Source: Streptomyces sp. LHD-70 (lineage in GTDB: Bacteria; Actinomycetota; Actinomycetes; Streptomycetales; Streptomycetaceae). From it: DNA of 64,000 nt. The notes beneath the pieces were generated by a model that saw nothing but the letters and a program-made list of their open reading frames with translations, was not told where the DNA came from and did not search any database. Shown one piece after another: positions 1 through 7,788 of this stretch. The translations under genes and the position numbers were made by a program. The first letter of the stretch is position 1, and every line of letters starts with the position of its first letter. The stretch is taken from positions 62,001-126,000 of the forward strand of contig NZ_JAVIFW010000005.1 of NCBI RefSeq assembly GCF_031157275.1, given 5' to 3'.

Positions 1-239
1 AGGGAGCCCGGTCCACCGCCCTCGCGCTGCGCCTCACCGGCAACCGGCTCGGCCAGGTCGCCACCCCCGCGTCCGCCGGACTCGTCGCCGGAGTCGCGGG
101 TGCCGCCGCCCCGTTCCTGATGCTCGGCGCGCTCCTCGTGGCCGCCGCCGGGCTCGCGACACGCGCAGGTCTGCGGTCGCAAAGCACGACCGGCGTAAGG
201 GGTTCAAATTCGGCCACGAAGGATCACGCACGGCACTGA
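1..239 (+). CDS. MFS transporter, C-terminal fragment
   Basis: Only the last 78 codons are in the window. The frame is read from base 3 and ends with TGA at 237-239. The peptide carries GNRLGQVATPASAGLVAG followed by a hydrophobic segment (APFLMLGALLVAAAGLA), then a polar tail. This looks like the end of a 12- or 14-helix major facilitator: a late loop and the last membrane helix. The substrate cannot be told. The gene starts to the left of the window. Confidence 0.6.
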   Translation, partial: GARSTALALRLTGNRLGQVATPASAGLVAGVAGAAAPFLMLGALLVAAAGLATRAGLRSQSTTGVRGSNSATKDHARH

Positions 240-420
240 CCAGCGTGAATCCAGCCACGCTCCGCCGCCTGGTTAACCCGCCGTTCACACGGCAACTTGC
301 ACACTGGACACAGCACTTGGGCACAATGGTGATCACCGCCTGGCGGCACACCGCGCGCCCGAGCGTGAGCTGCGTTTGCCGTTCCAGGCGTGAACCGTCC
401 AGAGGTGCAAGGGGGTTGAG

Positions 421-855
421 ATGCGTAGGTGCCGGACCCTCCTCGGTGTTCTGTTCACCGCCCTGAGCGCCTTCCTCGCCCTCGCCGTCGCCACGGGCAG
501 CGCCGTGGCTCACCCGGGCGACCCGACCTCCGCGGCCACCATCCCGTACGCCGCGGCCGCCGCAGCGCCCGCCTCCTTCGGCGCCCCCGCCGCGGCGGGC
601 CAGGGCCACGGCGCGTCCAATGTCGAGCAGGACCGCAACCCGGGCCCGTTCGACGACTGCCGGCACCGGCGCGCGATCCGCGCCTCGGTCGCCGCGCCCC
701 TGCCGCAGCCTTGCGCGGCCTGCGCGGCCTGCGCGGCGCCAGGGCCCGTCGCACACCCGGCGGGCACCCCGAGAACGGCCACCGGGCACGCCGCCGTCGC
801 CGCGGTCCTCGACCCCGGCGAACGGCCCGCCCTCCTGCAAGTGTTCCGCTGCTGA
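421..855 (+). CDS. Small secreted hypothetical protein
   Basis: This 144-residue protein starts at an ATG preceded by AAGGGGGTTGAG. It opens with a clear Sec signal: MRRCR, then a hydrophobic core to about residue 25, then a GSAVA-H junction. The mature part is rich in Ala and Pro and has scattered cysteines (CAACAACAA around residues 98-106). It ends in LLQVFRC, a C-terminal Cys motif I have seen in Streptomyces secreted proteins of unknown role. No domain is recognised. It lies upstream of the carbonic anhydrase but is separated by 356 bases, so co-transcription is doubtful. Confidence 0.6.
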   Translation: MRRCRTLLGVLFTALSAFLALAVATGSAVAHPGDPTSAATIPYAAAAAAPASFGAPAAAGQGHGASNVEQDRNPGPFDDCRHRRAIRASVAAPLPQPCAACAACAAPGPVAHPAGTPRTATGHAAVAAVLDPGERPALLQVFRC

Positions 856-953
856 GCCGCACCTTTCTCCGGGACGCCCGCCGAACGTCACCCGCGGCGC
901 CCACCTCCGTTCACCCCACGTGAGCCGTGAGGTCGCGCGGCCCCAGCACCTTC

Positions 954-1022
954 GGTGCGGGAATCCGCAGCAGCGCCGGTGCGGGAATCGGCACCACCGG
1001 TGGTACGGCAATCCGCAGCACC
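954..1022 (+). repeat. Three imperfect ~24-bp direct repeats
   Basis: Three consecutive units (954-977, 978-998, 999-1022) each begin GGTGCGGGAATC or a close variant (GGTGGTACGGCAATC) and continue with CGCAGCA-like sequence. They occupy part of the gene-free stretch 856-1211, upstream of the carbonic anhydrase. Some frames stay open across them, but no RBS or credible protein goes with them. Confidence 0.6.
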
Positions 1023-1048
1023 CCGCCGAACGTCCCGGCCCCGCACGT

Positions 1049-1097
1049 CACTTCACACCCTTCACTTCACACCCTTCACTTCACACCCTTCACTTCA
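1049..1097 (+). repeat. Perfect 14-bp tandem repeat (3 copies plus a half)
   Basis: The unit CACCCTTCACTTCA occurs exactly three times (1056-1069, 1070-1083, 1084-1097) and is preceded by the half unit CACTTCA at 1049-1055. It is AT-richer than its surroundings and lies 115 bases before the carbonic anhydrase start. It looks like a replication-slippage array. It is the clearest structure in the 356-base gap 856-1211; no convincing promoter was found there. Confidence 0.85.
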
Positions 1098-1211
1098 GCG
1101 CCCCCGACCACGTTTCCCGACGGCCGGACGACAGCGCGTACCCCGAGGCAGCGTCGCCCCGGTGATGCGCCCTGCCCGACCGCCCGACGTGGAACGCCTG
1201 GAGGAACCTTC

Positions 1212-1826
1212 ATGCACTCGTTCATCGACCATGCCCGCGACTTCCCCGGCCGCATCGCCGCGGCGGGGGAGGAGCGCGAGGCCTTCGGCCGGCTCGCCGA
1301 AGGGCAGTCCCCCGAAGCCCTGTTCATCACCTGCTCCGACTCGCGCGTCATCCCCTCCCTGTTCACCGGCGCCCGCCCCGGCCAGCTCTTCGAGCTGCGT
1401 ACCGCGGGCAACGCCGTACCCGATTACGCGGAGGGCGCCAGTGGCGAGGCCGCCACCATCGAGTACGCGGTGAGCGTGCTCAAGGTCCCCGACATCGTGG
1501 TCTGCGGGCACTCGCACTGCGGCGCCGTCCGCGCCCGCGTGCACGGCGAGGACCTCGCGGCCGTGCCCGCCGTCGCCGGCTGGCTGGAGCGCCAGCTGCC
1601 GCACCTCCCGGTCCGCGAGCCCGGCTCCGGCATCGACGACGACGCCCAGGTGGCCGGCTCGGTGCAGCGCCACGTCAAGGCCCAGCTCGACCGGCTCCGC
1701 CAATACCCCTGCGTACGCGAGGGCTTGGCGGCCGGACGGCTGCGCCTGCACGGCTGGTACTACGCCATAGACACCGGCCTCGTGATGCAGCACGACCCGG
1801 CGGCCGACGCCTTCCTGCCGCTGTGA
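1212..1826 (+). CDS. Beta-class carbonic anhydrase
   Basis: The enzyme interconverts CO2 and bicarbonate. The 204-residue protein has the beta-class zinc signature: C41-x-D43-x-R45 in the motif CSDSR, and H100-x-x-C103 in GHSHCGA, giving the Cys-His-Cys zinc site plus the Asp-Arg dyad. Length is normal for the family. The ATG at 1212 is preceded by GGAGGAACCTTC, so longer upstream extensions of this frame are not needed. The stop is 14 bases before the SulP transporter start, so the two are very probably one operon with a shared role in bicarbonate supply. Confidence 0.93.
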   Translation: MHSFIDHARDFPGRIAAAGEEREAFGRLAEGQSPEALFITCSDSRVIPSLFTGARPGQLFELRTAGNAVPDYAEGASGEAATIEYAVSVLKVPDIVVCGHSHCGAVRARVHGEDLAAVPAVAGWLERQLPHLPVREPGSGIDDDAQVAGSVQRHVKAQLDRLRQYPCVREGLAAGRLRLHGWYYAIDTGLVMQHDPAADAFLPL

Positions 1827-1840
1827 AGGGAACGAACACC

Positions 1841-3385
1841 ATGTCTGCTCCCCCCTCGGAAACCACTCCCGACACCCGTGGCGGCACCCTCCGGTACGAC
1901 CTGACCGCCTCCCTCGTCGTCTTCCTCGTCGCGCTGCCGCTGTGCGTCGGTGTCGCCGTCGCCTCCGGCGTCCCCGCCGAGCTCGGCATCGTCACCGGCA
2001 TCGTCGGCGGCCTCCTCACCGGCTTCCTGCCGGGCAGCTCCCTCCAGGTCTCCGGCCCCGCCGCCGGCCTCACCGTGCTCGTCTACGAAGCGGTGCAGAC
2101 GTACGGGCTGGCCGCGCTCGGCGTGCTCGTGCTCGCCGCCGGAGCGCTCCAACTCGCCATGGGCGCCCTGAAGCTGGGCCGCTGGTTCCGGGCCATCTCG
2201 CTCGCCGTCGTGCAGGGCATGCTCGCCGGAATCGGCCTCGTCCTGATCGCCGGACAGGTGTACGCCATGGCCGACCTGGAGGCGCCCAGCAGCGGTCTCG
2301 CCAAGATCGCGGGCCTGCCGGGGCTCGTCCTCGACGTGGCCGCGTCGCCCGAGGCGCTCGCCGCGCTCTGCGTCGGCGTCGGCACCATCGCGCTGCTCGT
2401 CCTGTGGCCGCGCTGGAAGCCCGCCGCCAAGATCCTGCCCGCCCCGCTGGTCGCCGTCGCCGCCGCCACGCTCGCCGTCGCCGTGTTCGGCCTGCCGGTC
2501 GCCCGGGTCGAGGTACAGGGTCTGTTCGACGCCGTACAGCCGCCCGGCGGCGCCGAGTTCGCCGCGCTCGCCGATGTCGCGATGCTCGGCACCGTCGTCG
2601 CGTTCGCGCTGATCGCCTCGGCCGAGTCCCTGTTCAGCGCCGCGGCCGTGGACCGGATGCACGACGGTCCGCGCACCGACTACGACAAGGAGCTCATGGC
2701 GCAGGGCGCGGGCAACGCGGTCTGCGGCGCCCTCGGCGCGCTCCCGATGACGGCGGTGATCGTCCGCAGCTCGGCCAACGTCGCGGCGGGCGCCCGTACG
2801 AAGGCCTCCCGGATCCTGCACGGCGTCTGGCTGCTGATCTTCGCGGCGGCCTTTCCGGCGGCCCTCGGCGTCATCCCGATCGCCGCGCTGGCCGGTGTCC
2901 TGGTGCACGCCGGGGTCAAGCTGGTCCCGTGGAAGGACCTGAAGCCGCTGTGGCGCGAGCACCGGGGCGAGCTGGTGATCCTGGTCGTCACGGCCGTCGC
3001 GATCGTCGTCGGCAACCTCTTCGAGGGCGTGCTCATCGGCCTGTTCCTCGCCATCGCCAAGACGGCCTGGGAGGTCAGCCACGTCCACATCGACGTCACC
3101 GAGGAGCCCGTGGCCGAGGAGGGCGCACAACCCGCCCTGAAGATACGGGTGTTGGGCAACGCGACCTTCCTGCGCCTGCCCAAGCTCGTCGACTCCCTGG
3201 AGGCGCTGCCCGCCGACCGTGAGCTGCACATCGACCTCAGCGGTCTGCGCCACGTCGACCACGCCTGCGCGATGGCCCTGGCCACCTGGGAGGAGCGGCA
3301 CAACGCCCTCGCGGGTGCGGCGCCGCCCGTGAAGGTCACGAAGCCCGAACCGAGGGCCGAAGCGATGGCCGGAGCGAAGGCCTGA
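1841..3385 (+). CDS. SulP-family anion (probably bicarbonate) transporter with STAS domain
   Basis: This 514-residue membrane protein has about ten to twelve hydrophobic segments from residue ~25 to ~400. It has the SulP signatures near the N terminus (ALPLCVGVAVASGVPAELGIVTG) and GPAAGLTVLV. A soluble STAS-like domain runs from about residue 430 (LKIRVLGNATFLRLPKLVDSL, then LHIDLSGLRHVDHACAMAL). Start chosen at ATG 1841, with GAAGGGA upstream, rather than the GTG at 1823, which overlaps the preceding stop. Pairing with a carbonic anhydrase points to bicarbonate rather than sulfate, but that is inferred from context. Confidence 0.88.
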   Translation: MSAPPSETTPDTRGGTLRYDLTASLVVFLVALPLCVGVAVASGVPAELGIVTGIVGGLLTGFLPGSSLQVSGPAAGLTVLVYEAVQTYGLAALGVLVLAAGALQLAMGALKLGRWFRAISLAVVQGMLAGIGLVLIAGQVYAMADLEAPSSGLAKIAGLPGLVLDVAASPEALAALCVGVGTIALLVLWPRWKPAAKILPAPLVAVAAATLAVAVFGLPVARVEVQGLFDAVQPPGGAEFAALADVAMLGTVVAFALIASAESLFSAAAVDRMHDGPRTDYDKELMAQGAGNAVCGALGALPMTAVIVRSSANVAAGARTKASRILHGVWLLIFAAAFPAALGVIPIAALAGVLVHAGVKLVPWKDLKPLWREHRGELVILVVTAVAIVVGNLFEGVLIGLFLAIAKTAWEVSHVHIDVTEEPVAEEGAQPALKIRVLGNATFLRLPKLVDSLEALPADRELHIDLSGLRHVDHACAMALATWEERHNALAGAAPPVKVTKPEPRAEAMAGAKA

Positions 3386-3400
3386 TCCTCGCTGTCCTGC

Positions 3401-3439
3401 GGAACGGCCCGGCGGTGCACCCCACCGCCGGGCCGTTCC
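3401..3439 (+). terminator. Strong hairpin terminator after the SulP gene
   Basis: A perfect 17-bp stem (3401-3417 with 3423-3439, GGAACGGCCCGGCGGTG and its complement) closes a 5-base loop (CACCC) 15 bases after the SulP stop codon. There is no T-run, as is usual for Streptomyces terminators. Confidence 0.8.
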
Positions 3440-3506
3440 ATGCGCCCGTACGCTGCACCCAGCCCCCCGGATCCCGGGCACGGGCCCAGCGGCCCCTGGC
3501 GCCAAA

Positions 3507-3525
3507 AAACTAACACCGCTAGTTT
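3507..3525 (+). promoter_or_regulatory. Palindromic operator upstream of the aldehyde dehydrogenase
   Basis: AAACTA-N7-TAGTTT is a perfect palindrome in its arms and lies 38 bases before the ALDH start. Its reverse complement matches the site at 9473-9491, between the TetR and acyl-CoA dehydrogenase genes, at 15 of 19 positions (shared AAACTAGC and GTG core). The likely reading is an operator for that TetR protein. Confidence 0.7.
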
Positions 3526-3563
3526 GGGTCGCGGACGACGGAAGCAGGCGCGGAAGGAGTGCC

Positions 3564-4952
3564 ATGAAGGCGCACGACGGCATGTACATCGGTGGCGTGT
3601 GGCGGCCCGCCACGGGCGCGGACACCATCGCGGTGGTCAACCCGGTCGACGAGCAGGTGATCGCCCACGTCCCGGCCGGCACCGCCGAGGACGTCGACGC
3701 CGCGGTCGTGGCCGCCCGCGCCGCGCTGCCCGGCTGGGCCGCGACCCCGCCCGCCGAGCGCGGGGCCGTGATCGGCGCCCTGCGCGACGCCCTGGCCGCC
3801 CGCAAGGACGAGATCGCCGAGACCGTCACCGCCGAGCTGGGCTCCCCGCTCCCGTTCTCCCAGACGGTGCACGCGGGTGTGCCGATCGCCGTGGCGGGTT
3901 CGTACGCCGAGATCGCCGCCTCGTACGCCTTCCAGGAGAAGATCGGCAACTCCACCGTGCTGCTCGAACCGGTGGGTGTCGTCGGCGCGATCACGCCCTG
4001 GAACTACCCGCTGCACCAGATCGTCGCGAAGGTCGCGCCCGCGCTCGCCGCCGGGTGCACCGTCGTCCTCAAGCCCGCCGAGGACACCCCGCTGGTCGCG
4101 CAGCTCTTCGCGGAGGCCGCGCACGAGGCGGGCGTCCCGGCCGGGGTGTTCAACCTCGTGACCGGGCTCGGCCCGGTCGCGGGGCAGGCGCTCGCCGAGC
4201 ACGAGGGTGTGGACCTGGTCTCGTTCACCGGCTCCACCGCCGTCGGCAAGCAGATCGGCGCCACCGCGGGCGCCGCCGTCAAGCCCGTCGCCCTGGAGCT
4301 GGGCGGCAAGTCCGCCAACGTGATCCTGCCGAGCGCCGACCTCGCCAAGGCCGTCAACGTGGGCGTGGCCAACGTGATGTCCAACTCCGGCCAGACCTGC
4401 AGCGCCTGGACCCGGATGCTGGTCCACGCCGACCAGTACGACGAGGCGGTCGAGCTCGCCGCCGCGGCCGCCGCCAAGTACGGCGAGCGGATCGGCCCGG
4501 TCGTCAACGCCAAGCAGCAGGCGCGGGTGCGCGGTTACATCGAGAAGGGTGTGGCCGAGGGCGCCCGGGTGGTCGTCGGCGGCACTGAACCCCCCCATGA
4601 CAAGGGGTACTTCATCACGCCGACCGTCTTCGCGGACGTACGCCCGGAGATGACCGTCGCCCAGGAGGAGATCTTCGGCCCGGTCCTGTCGATCCTGAAG
4701 TACGCCGACGAGGACGAGGCCCTGGCCATCGCCAACGGCACCGTCTACGGCCTCGCCGGTGCGGTGTGGGCCGGTGACGAGGCGGAGGCCGTCGCGTTCG
4801 CCCGCCGTATGGACACCGGTCAGGTCGACATCAACGGCGGCCGCTTCAACCCGCGGGCCCCCTTCGGCGGTTACAAGCAGTCGGGTGTCGGCCGCGAGCT
4901 GGGCCCGCACGGCCTGGGCGAGTACCTCCAGACCAAGTCCCTGCAGTTCTGA
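3564..4952 (+). CDS. NAD(P)-dependent aldehyde dehydrogenase
   Basis: This cytosolic ALDH-superfamily enzyme oxidises an aldehyde to its acid. The 462-residue protein carries the expected general base in ELGGKS (E245) and the catalytic cysteine in SGQTCSA (C279), with the TPWNYPLHQ substrate/cofactor segment near residue 145 and FTGSTAVG near 221. The ATG at 3564 follows GGAAGGAGTGCC. It is followed after 29 bases by a zinc alcohol dehydrogenase, suggesting stepwise alcohol to aldehyde to acid oxidation. An AAACTA palindrome in front suggests control by the TetR regulator at 8779-9453. The physiological substrate is unknown. Confidence 0.9.
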   Translation: MKAHDGMYIGGVWRPATGADTIAVVNPVDEQVIAHVPAGTAEDVDAAVVAARAALPGWAATPPAERGAVIGALRDALAARKDEIAETVTAELGSPLPFSQTVHAGVPIAVAGSYAEIAASYAFQEKIGNSTVLLEPVGVVGAITPWNYPLHQIVAKVAPALAAGCTVVLKPAEDTPLVAQLFAEAAHEAGVPAGVFNLVTGLGPVAGQALAEHEGVDLVSFTGSTAVGKQIGATAGAAVKPVALELGGKSANVILPSADLAKAVNVGVANVMSNSGQTCSAWTRMLVHADQYDEAVELAAAAAAKYGERIGPVVNAKQQARVRGYIEKGVAEGARVVVGGTEPPHDKGYFITPTVFADVRPEMTVAQEEIFGPVLSILKYADEDEALAIANGTVYGLAGAVWAGDEAEAVAFARRMDTGQVDINGGRFNPRAPFGGYKQSGVGRELGPHGLGEYLQTKSLQF

Positions 4953-4981
4953 GCCTGTTCCGGAATTCCGAGGAGTACGCC

Positions 4982-6064
4982 GTGGTCCGCGCCGCCGTTC
5001 TGCCCGCTGTCGACTCACCCCTGGAGATAAGGGAGATCGCCCTCCCCGAGCCCGGCCCCGGCCAGGTACGGGTCCGTCTCGCCGCCGCCGGGGTCTGCCA
5101 CTCCGACCTGTCCCTGTCCAACGGCACCATGCGGGTGCCCACGCCCTGCGTGCTCGGCCATGAGGGCGCCGGCACCGTCGTCTCCGTCGGCGAGGGCGTG
5201 ACCCACGTCGCCCCCGGCGACGGTGTCGTCCTCAACTGGGCGCCCTCCTGCGGGAGTTGCCACGCCTGCGCCCTCGGCGAGGTCTGGCTCTGCACCAGCG
5301 CCCTCGCCGGAGCCGCGAACGTCTACGCGACGCTGCCCGACGGCACCGAGCTGCACCCCGGCCTGAACGTCGCGGCGTTCGCCGAGGAGACCGTCGTCGC
5401 CGCCAACTGCGTGCTGCCCGTGCCGGACGGCGTACCGCTCACCGACGCGGCCCTGCTCGGCTGCGCGGTCCTCACCGGGTACGGGGCGGTCCACCACTCG
5501 GCGCGCGTACGCGAGGGCGAGTCGGTGGCCGTCTTCGGCGTCGGCGGCGTAGGCCTCGCCACCCTCCAGGCGGCCCGGATCGCCGGGGCGGGCCCGATCG
5601 TCGCCGTCGACGTCTCCCCGGAGAAGGAGGAGCTGGCCCGCGCGGCCGGAGCCACCGAGTATGTCGTCGCCTCCGACACGACCGCCCGCGAGATCCGCAA
5701 GCTGACCGGCGGCCAGGGGGCGGACGTGGCCGTCGAGTGCGTGGGCCGCGCGGTGACGATCCGTACCGCCTGGGAGTCCACGCGGCGCGGCGGCCGCACG
5801 ACGGTCGTCGGCATCGGCGGCAAGGACCAGCAGGTCAGCTTCAACGCCCTGGAGCTGTTCCACTGGGGCCGCACGCTCTCCGGCTGCGTGTACGGCAACT
5901 CCGACCCGGAGCGCGACCTACCGGTCCTGGCGGAGCACGTCCGTGCGGGGCGGCTCGACCTCACGTCGTTGATCACGGACCGCATCACCCTGGACGAGAT
6001 CCCGAAGGCCTTTGAGAACATGATCGAGGGCAAGGGCGGGCGCGCGCTGGTGGTCTTCGACTAG
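4982..6064 (+). CDS. Zinc-dependent alcohol dehydrogenase (MDR superfamily)
   Basis: The 360-residue medium-chain dehydrogenase has catalytic zinc ligands C39 (GVCHSD) and H60-E61 (GHE), and a full structural zinc lobe C90, C93, C96, C104. A Rossmann motif (FGVGGVGL) lies near residue 185. The layout resembles class III-like NAD-dependent alcohol dehydrogenases. The GTG start at 4982 is preceded by CCGAGGAGTACGCC. It sits 29 bases after the aldehyde dehydrogenase and ends at a strong terminator, so the two form a dicistron. Oxidation of an alcohol to the aldehyde consumed by the neighbour is the natural inference. Confidence 0.9.
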   Translation: MVRAAVLPAVDSPLEIREIALPEPGPGQVRVRLAAAGVCHSDLSLSNGTMRVPTPCVLGHEGAGTVVSVGEGVTHVAPGDGVVLNWAPSCGSCHACALGEVWLCTSALAGAANVYATLPDGTELHPGLNVAAFAEETVVAANCVLPVPDGVPLTDAALLGCAVLTGYGAVHHSARVREGESVAVFGVGGVGLATLQAARIAGAGPIVAVDVSPEKEELARAAGATEYVVASDTTAREIRKLTGGQGADVAVECVGRAVTIRTAWESTRRGGRTTVVGIGGKDQQVSFNALELFHWGRTLSGCVYGNSDPERDLPVLAEHVRAGRLDLTSLITDRITLDEIPKAFENMIEGKGGRALVVFD

Positions 6065-6072
6065 GCGCTCCC

Positions 6073-6116
6073 TCAAACGCCGGAGGGGCTGATAAATCAG
6101 CCCCTCCGGCGTTTGA
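6073..6116 (+). terminator. Perfect 20-bp hairpin terminator (repeated type)
   Basis: A perfect 20-bp stem (6073-6092 with 6097-6116) closes a TAAA loop 9 bases after the alcohol dehydrogenase stop. Its core GCCGGAGGGGCT recurs in the hairpin at 17436-17476. From memory, this core is common at Streptomyces gene ends. Confidence 0.9.
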
Positions 6117-6160
6117 GATGGGGGTCCCCCCTGCTCGAGCGAAGCCGAGAGCTTGGGGGA

Positions 6161-6216
6161 GGGGTCTGGGGCGGAGCCCCAGTTTCGGGAAGGGGCGGGT
6201 AGGGGAGAAGCCCGCC
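6161..6216 (+). repeat. G-rich Streptomyces intergenic repeat, copy A
   Basis: The segment GGGGTCTGGGGCGGAGCCCC followed by AGTTTCGGGAAGGGGCGGG and an AAGCCCGCC end recurs almost unchanged at 11075-11132, and in partial form at 13022-13064. GGGGC-GGA-GCCCC can fold as a small hairpin. It is part of the 392-base gap 6065-6456, with the terminator before it and the promoter/operator after it. Confidence 0.75.
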
Positions 6217-6362
6217 CCGCACGCGCCCGCGCCACCCCGACCCCACCCCCACCCCGACCGCACCCCCCCCCGCGGCCGGGGCCTTCGTGCTGCCCGCGTG
6301 AGGGCCACGTACATGCCGCGTACAGGCAAACCCCCGGCAAAAAACTGTGACCGCACGACCCG

Positions 6363-6391
6363 TTGACCGCGCACCGACTGGTCGGTACGTT
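6363..6391 (+). promoter_or_regulatory. Promoter with internal palindromic operator (MFS gene)
   Basis: A -35 box TTGACC (6363-6368) and a -10 box TACGTT (6386-6391) are separated by 17 bases. The 14-mer ACCGACTGGTCGGT (6373-6386), with perfect 6-bp arms, fills the spacer. The same 14-mer or close variants occur at 20304 and 25757. A bound repressor here would block RNA polymerase. The likely ligand protein is the TetR factor at 22871-23467. Confidence 0.75.
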
Positions 6392-6456
6392 CCCCGCATC
6401 TCACGGCGCCGCCCCCCGATTCCACCATCCCCGCACCCACCGGAGTGTGCATCCGC

Positions 6457-7788
6457 ATGGACTCGGCACCTTCCGCAGTCACGCCAGAAACCGCCCAAGG
6501 ACCGACGGACAAGCACCGCCGCAGGGTGGCCACCGCGGCCGCGCTCGCCTCCGCCGTCGAGTGGTACGACTACTTCGTCTTCGGCATCGCCGCGGCCCTC
6601 GTCCTCGGCGAGCTCTACTTCCCCGCCGGCAGCCCCTCCGCCGGCGTCCTCGCCTCGTTCGCGACCTTCGCCGTCGGCTTCCTGGCCCGCCCCATCGGCG
6701 GCGTCATCGCCGGCCAGCTCGGCGACAAGCGCGGCCGCAAGCCCATGCTGGTCATGGCCCTGACCCTGATGGGCCTCGCCACCACGGGCATCGGCCTGCT
6801 CCCGACGTACGAGACGATCGGCATCGCGGCCCCGCTGCTCCTGGTCTTCCTGCGCATCCTCCAGGGCATCGCCGTCGGCGCCCAGTGGGGCGGGGCGATG
6901 CTCATGGCCACCGAGTACGCCCCCGAGGGCAAGCGCGGCCTCTACGGCAGCCTCGTCCAGCTCGGCGTGCCCATCGGCGTCGTGACGGCCAACACCGTCT
7001 TCCTCATCGCCGGCGCCCTCACCAGCGACAGCGCCTTCGCGGCCTGGGGCTGGCGACTGCCGTTCCTGGTCGGCCTGCTGGTGCTCGGCCTCGCCTGGTA
7101 CATCCACGCGAAGGTGGAGGAGACCCCGGCGTTCAAGGAGGCCGAGCAGGCGCTCGCCGAGCAGGAGAAGGGCGAGGGCGCCAAGCGCTCCCCGCTGCGC
7201 GCGATCCTGCGCGAGCACCTCGGCACGGTGCTGCTCGCGGGCGGCTCCTTCGCCGTGAACACCGCGACCTTCTACATCATCATCACCGGCGTCCTCGACT
7301 ACACGACCCGCGAACTGGGCATGGAGCGCGAGTCCGTGCTGATGGTCTCGCTCTGCATCAGCCTGACCCAGCTCGCCCTGATCCCGCTCTCCGCGGCCCT
7401 CTCGGACCGCATCGGCCGGATCAAGATCTACGGGTTCGGTGCGGTCGGACTCCTGGTGTGGGCGGTGCCGATGTTCCTGCTCATCGACACCGGCTCACTC
7501 CTCTGGCTGGCCGTCGGCACGTTCGTGTGCAGCTGCTTCCTGAGCATCATGTACGGGCCGCAAGCCGCCCTGTTCGCCGAGCTGTTCACGGCCGAGATGC
7601 GGTACACCGGCGCCTCGCTCGGCTACCAGATCGCGGCCGTCGCGGGCGGTGGGCTCGCGCCGTTCGTGATGGTGCTGCTGCTCGAACTCACCGGCACGTC
7701 CATGTCGGTGTCGGCGTACATCATCATGCTCGCCGTCGTCGCCCTGATCAGCATCAAGGTGCTCGCCGGGCGGGCTGCTCAGCGCTGA
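6457..7788 (+). CDS. MHS-type MFS metabolite:H+ symporter
   Basis: The 443-residue inner-membrane carrier has twelve predicted helices. It has the metabolite/H+ symporter hallmarks: ASAVEWYDYFVFG at the first helix, GDKRGRKPML in the 2-3 loop and FLRILQGIAVGAQWGGAMLMATE in helix 4. Members carry small organic acids, shikimate or betaines; the substrate here is not evident. I chose ATG 6457 (MDSAPS), with CGGAG upstream; a GTG at 6445 is in frame but lacks an RBS. The promoter contains the ACCGACTGGTCGGT operator shared with the fatty-acid-type loci at 20-26 kb, so it may import their substrate. Its 3' end overlaps the convergent EamA gene by 35 bases. Confidence 0.88.
   Translation: MDSAPSAVTPETAQGPTDKHRRRVATAAALASAVEWYDYFVFGIAAALVLGELYFPAGSPSAGVLASFATFAVGFLARPIGGVIAGQLGDKRGRKPMLVMALTLMGLATTGIGLLPTYETIGIAAPLLLVFLRILQGIAVGAQWGGAMLMATEYAPEGKRGLYGSLVQLGVPIGVVTANTVFLIAGALTSDSAFAAWGWRLPFLVGLLVLGLAWYIHAKVEETPAFKEAEQALAEQEKGEGAKRSPLRAILREHLGTVLLAGGSFAVNTATFYIIITGVLDYTTRELGMERESVLMVSLCISLTQLALIPLSAALSDRIGRIKIYGFGAVGLLVWAVPMFLLIDTGSLLWLAVGTFVCSCFLSIMYGPQAALFAELFTAEMRYTGASLGYQIAAVAGGGLAPFVMVLLLELTGTSMSVSAYIIMLAVVALISIKVLAGRAAQR

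Noticed and set aside
34..1011. Long minus-strand open frame over the first kilobase, and similar long antisense frames throughout (for example 1760-3994, 14531-16855, 31181-33904).
   Set aside because: They are shadows of real genes in GC-rich DNA: Arg/Gly/Ala-rich, no RBS, no motifs, and opposite proteins with clear domains.
927..1211. In-frame N-terminal extension of the carbonic anhydrase reaching back to 927.
   Set aside because: It translates the tandem repeats, and a good RBS directly precedes ATG 1212, where the family normally starts.
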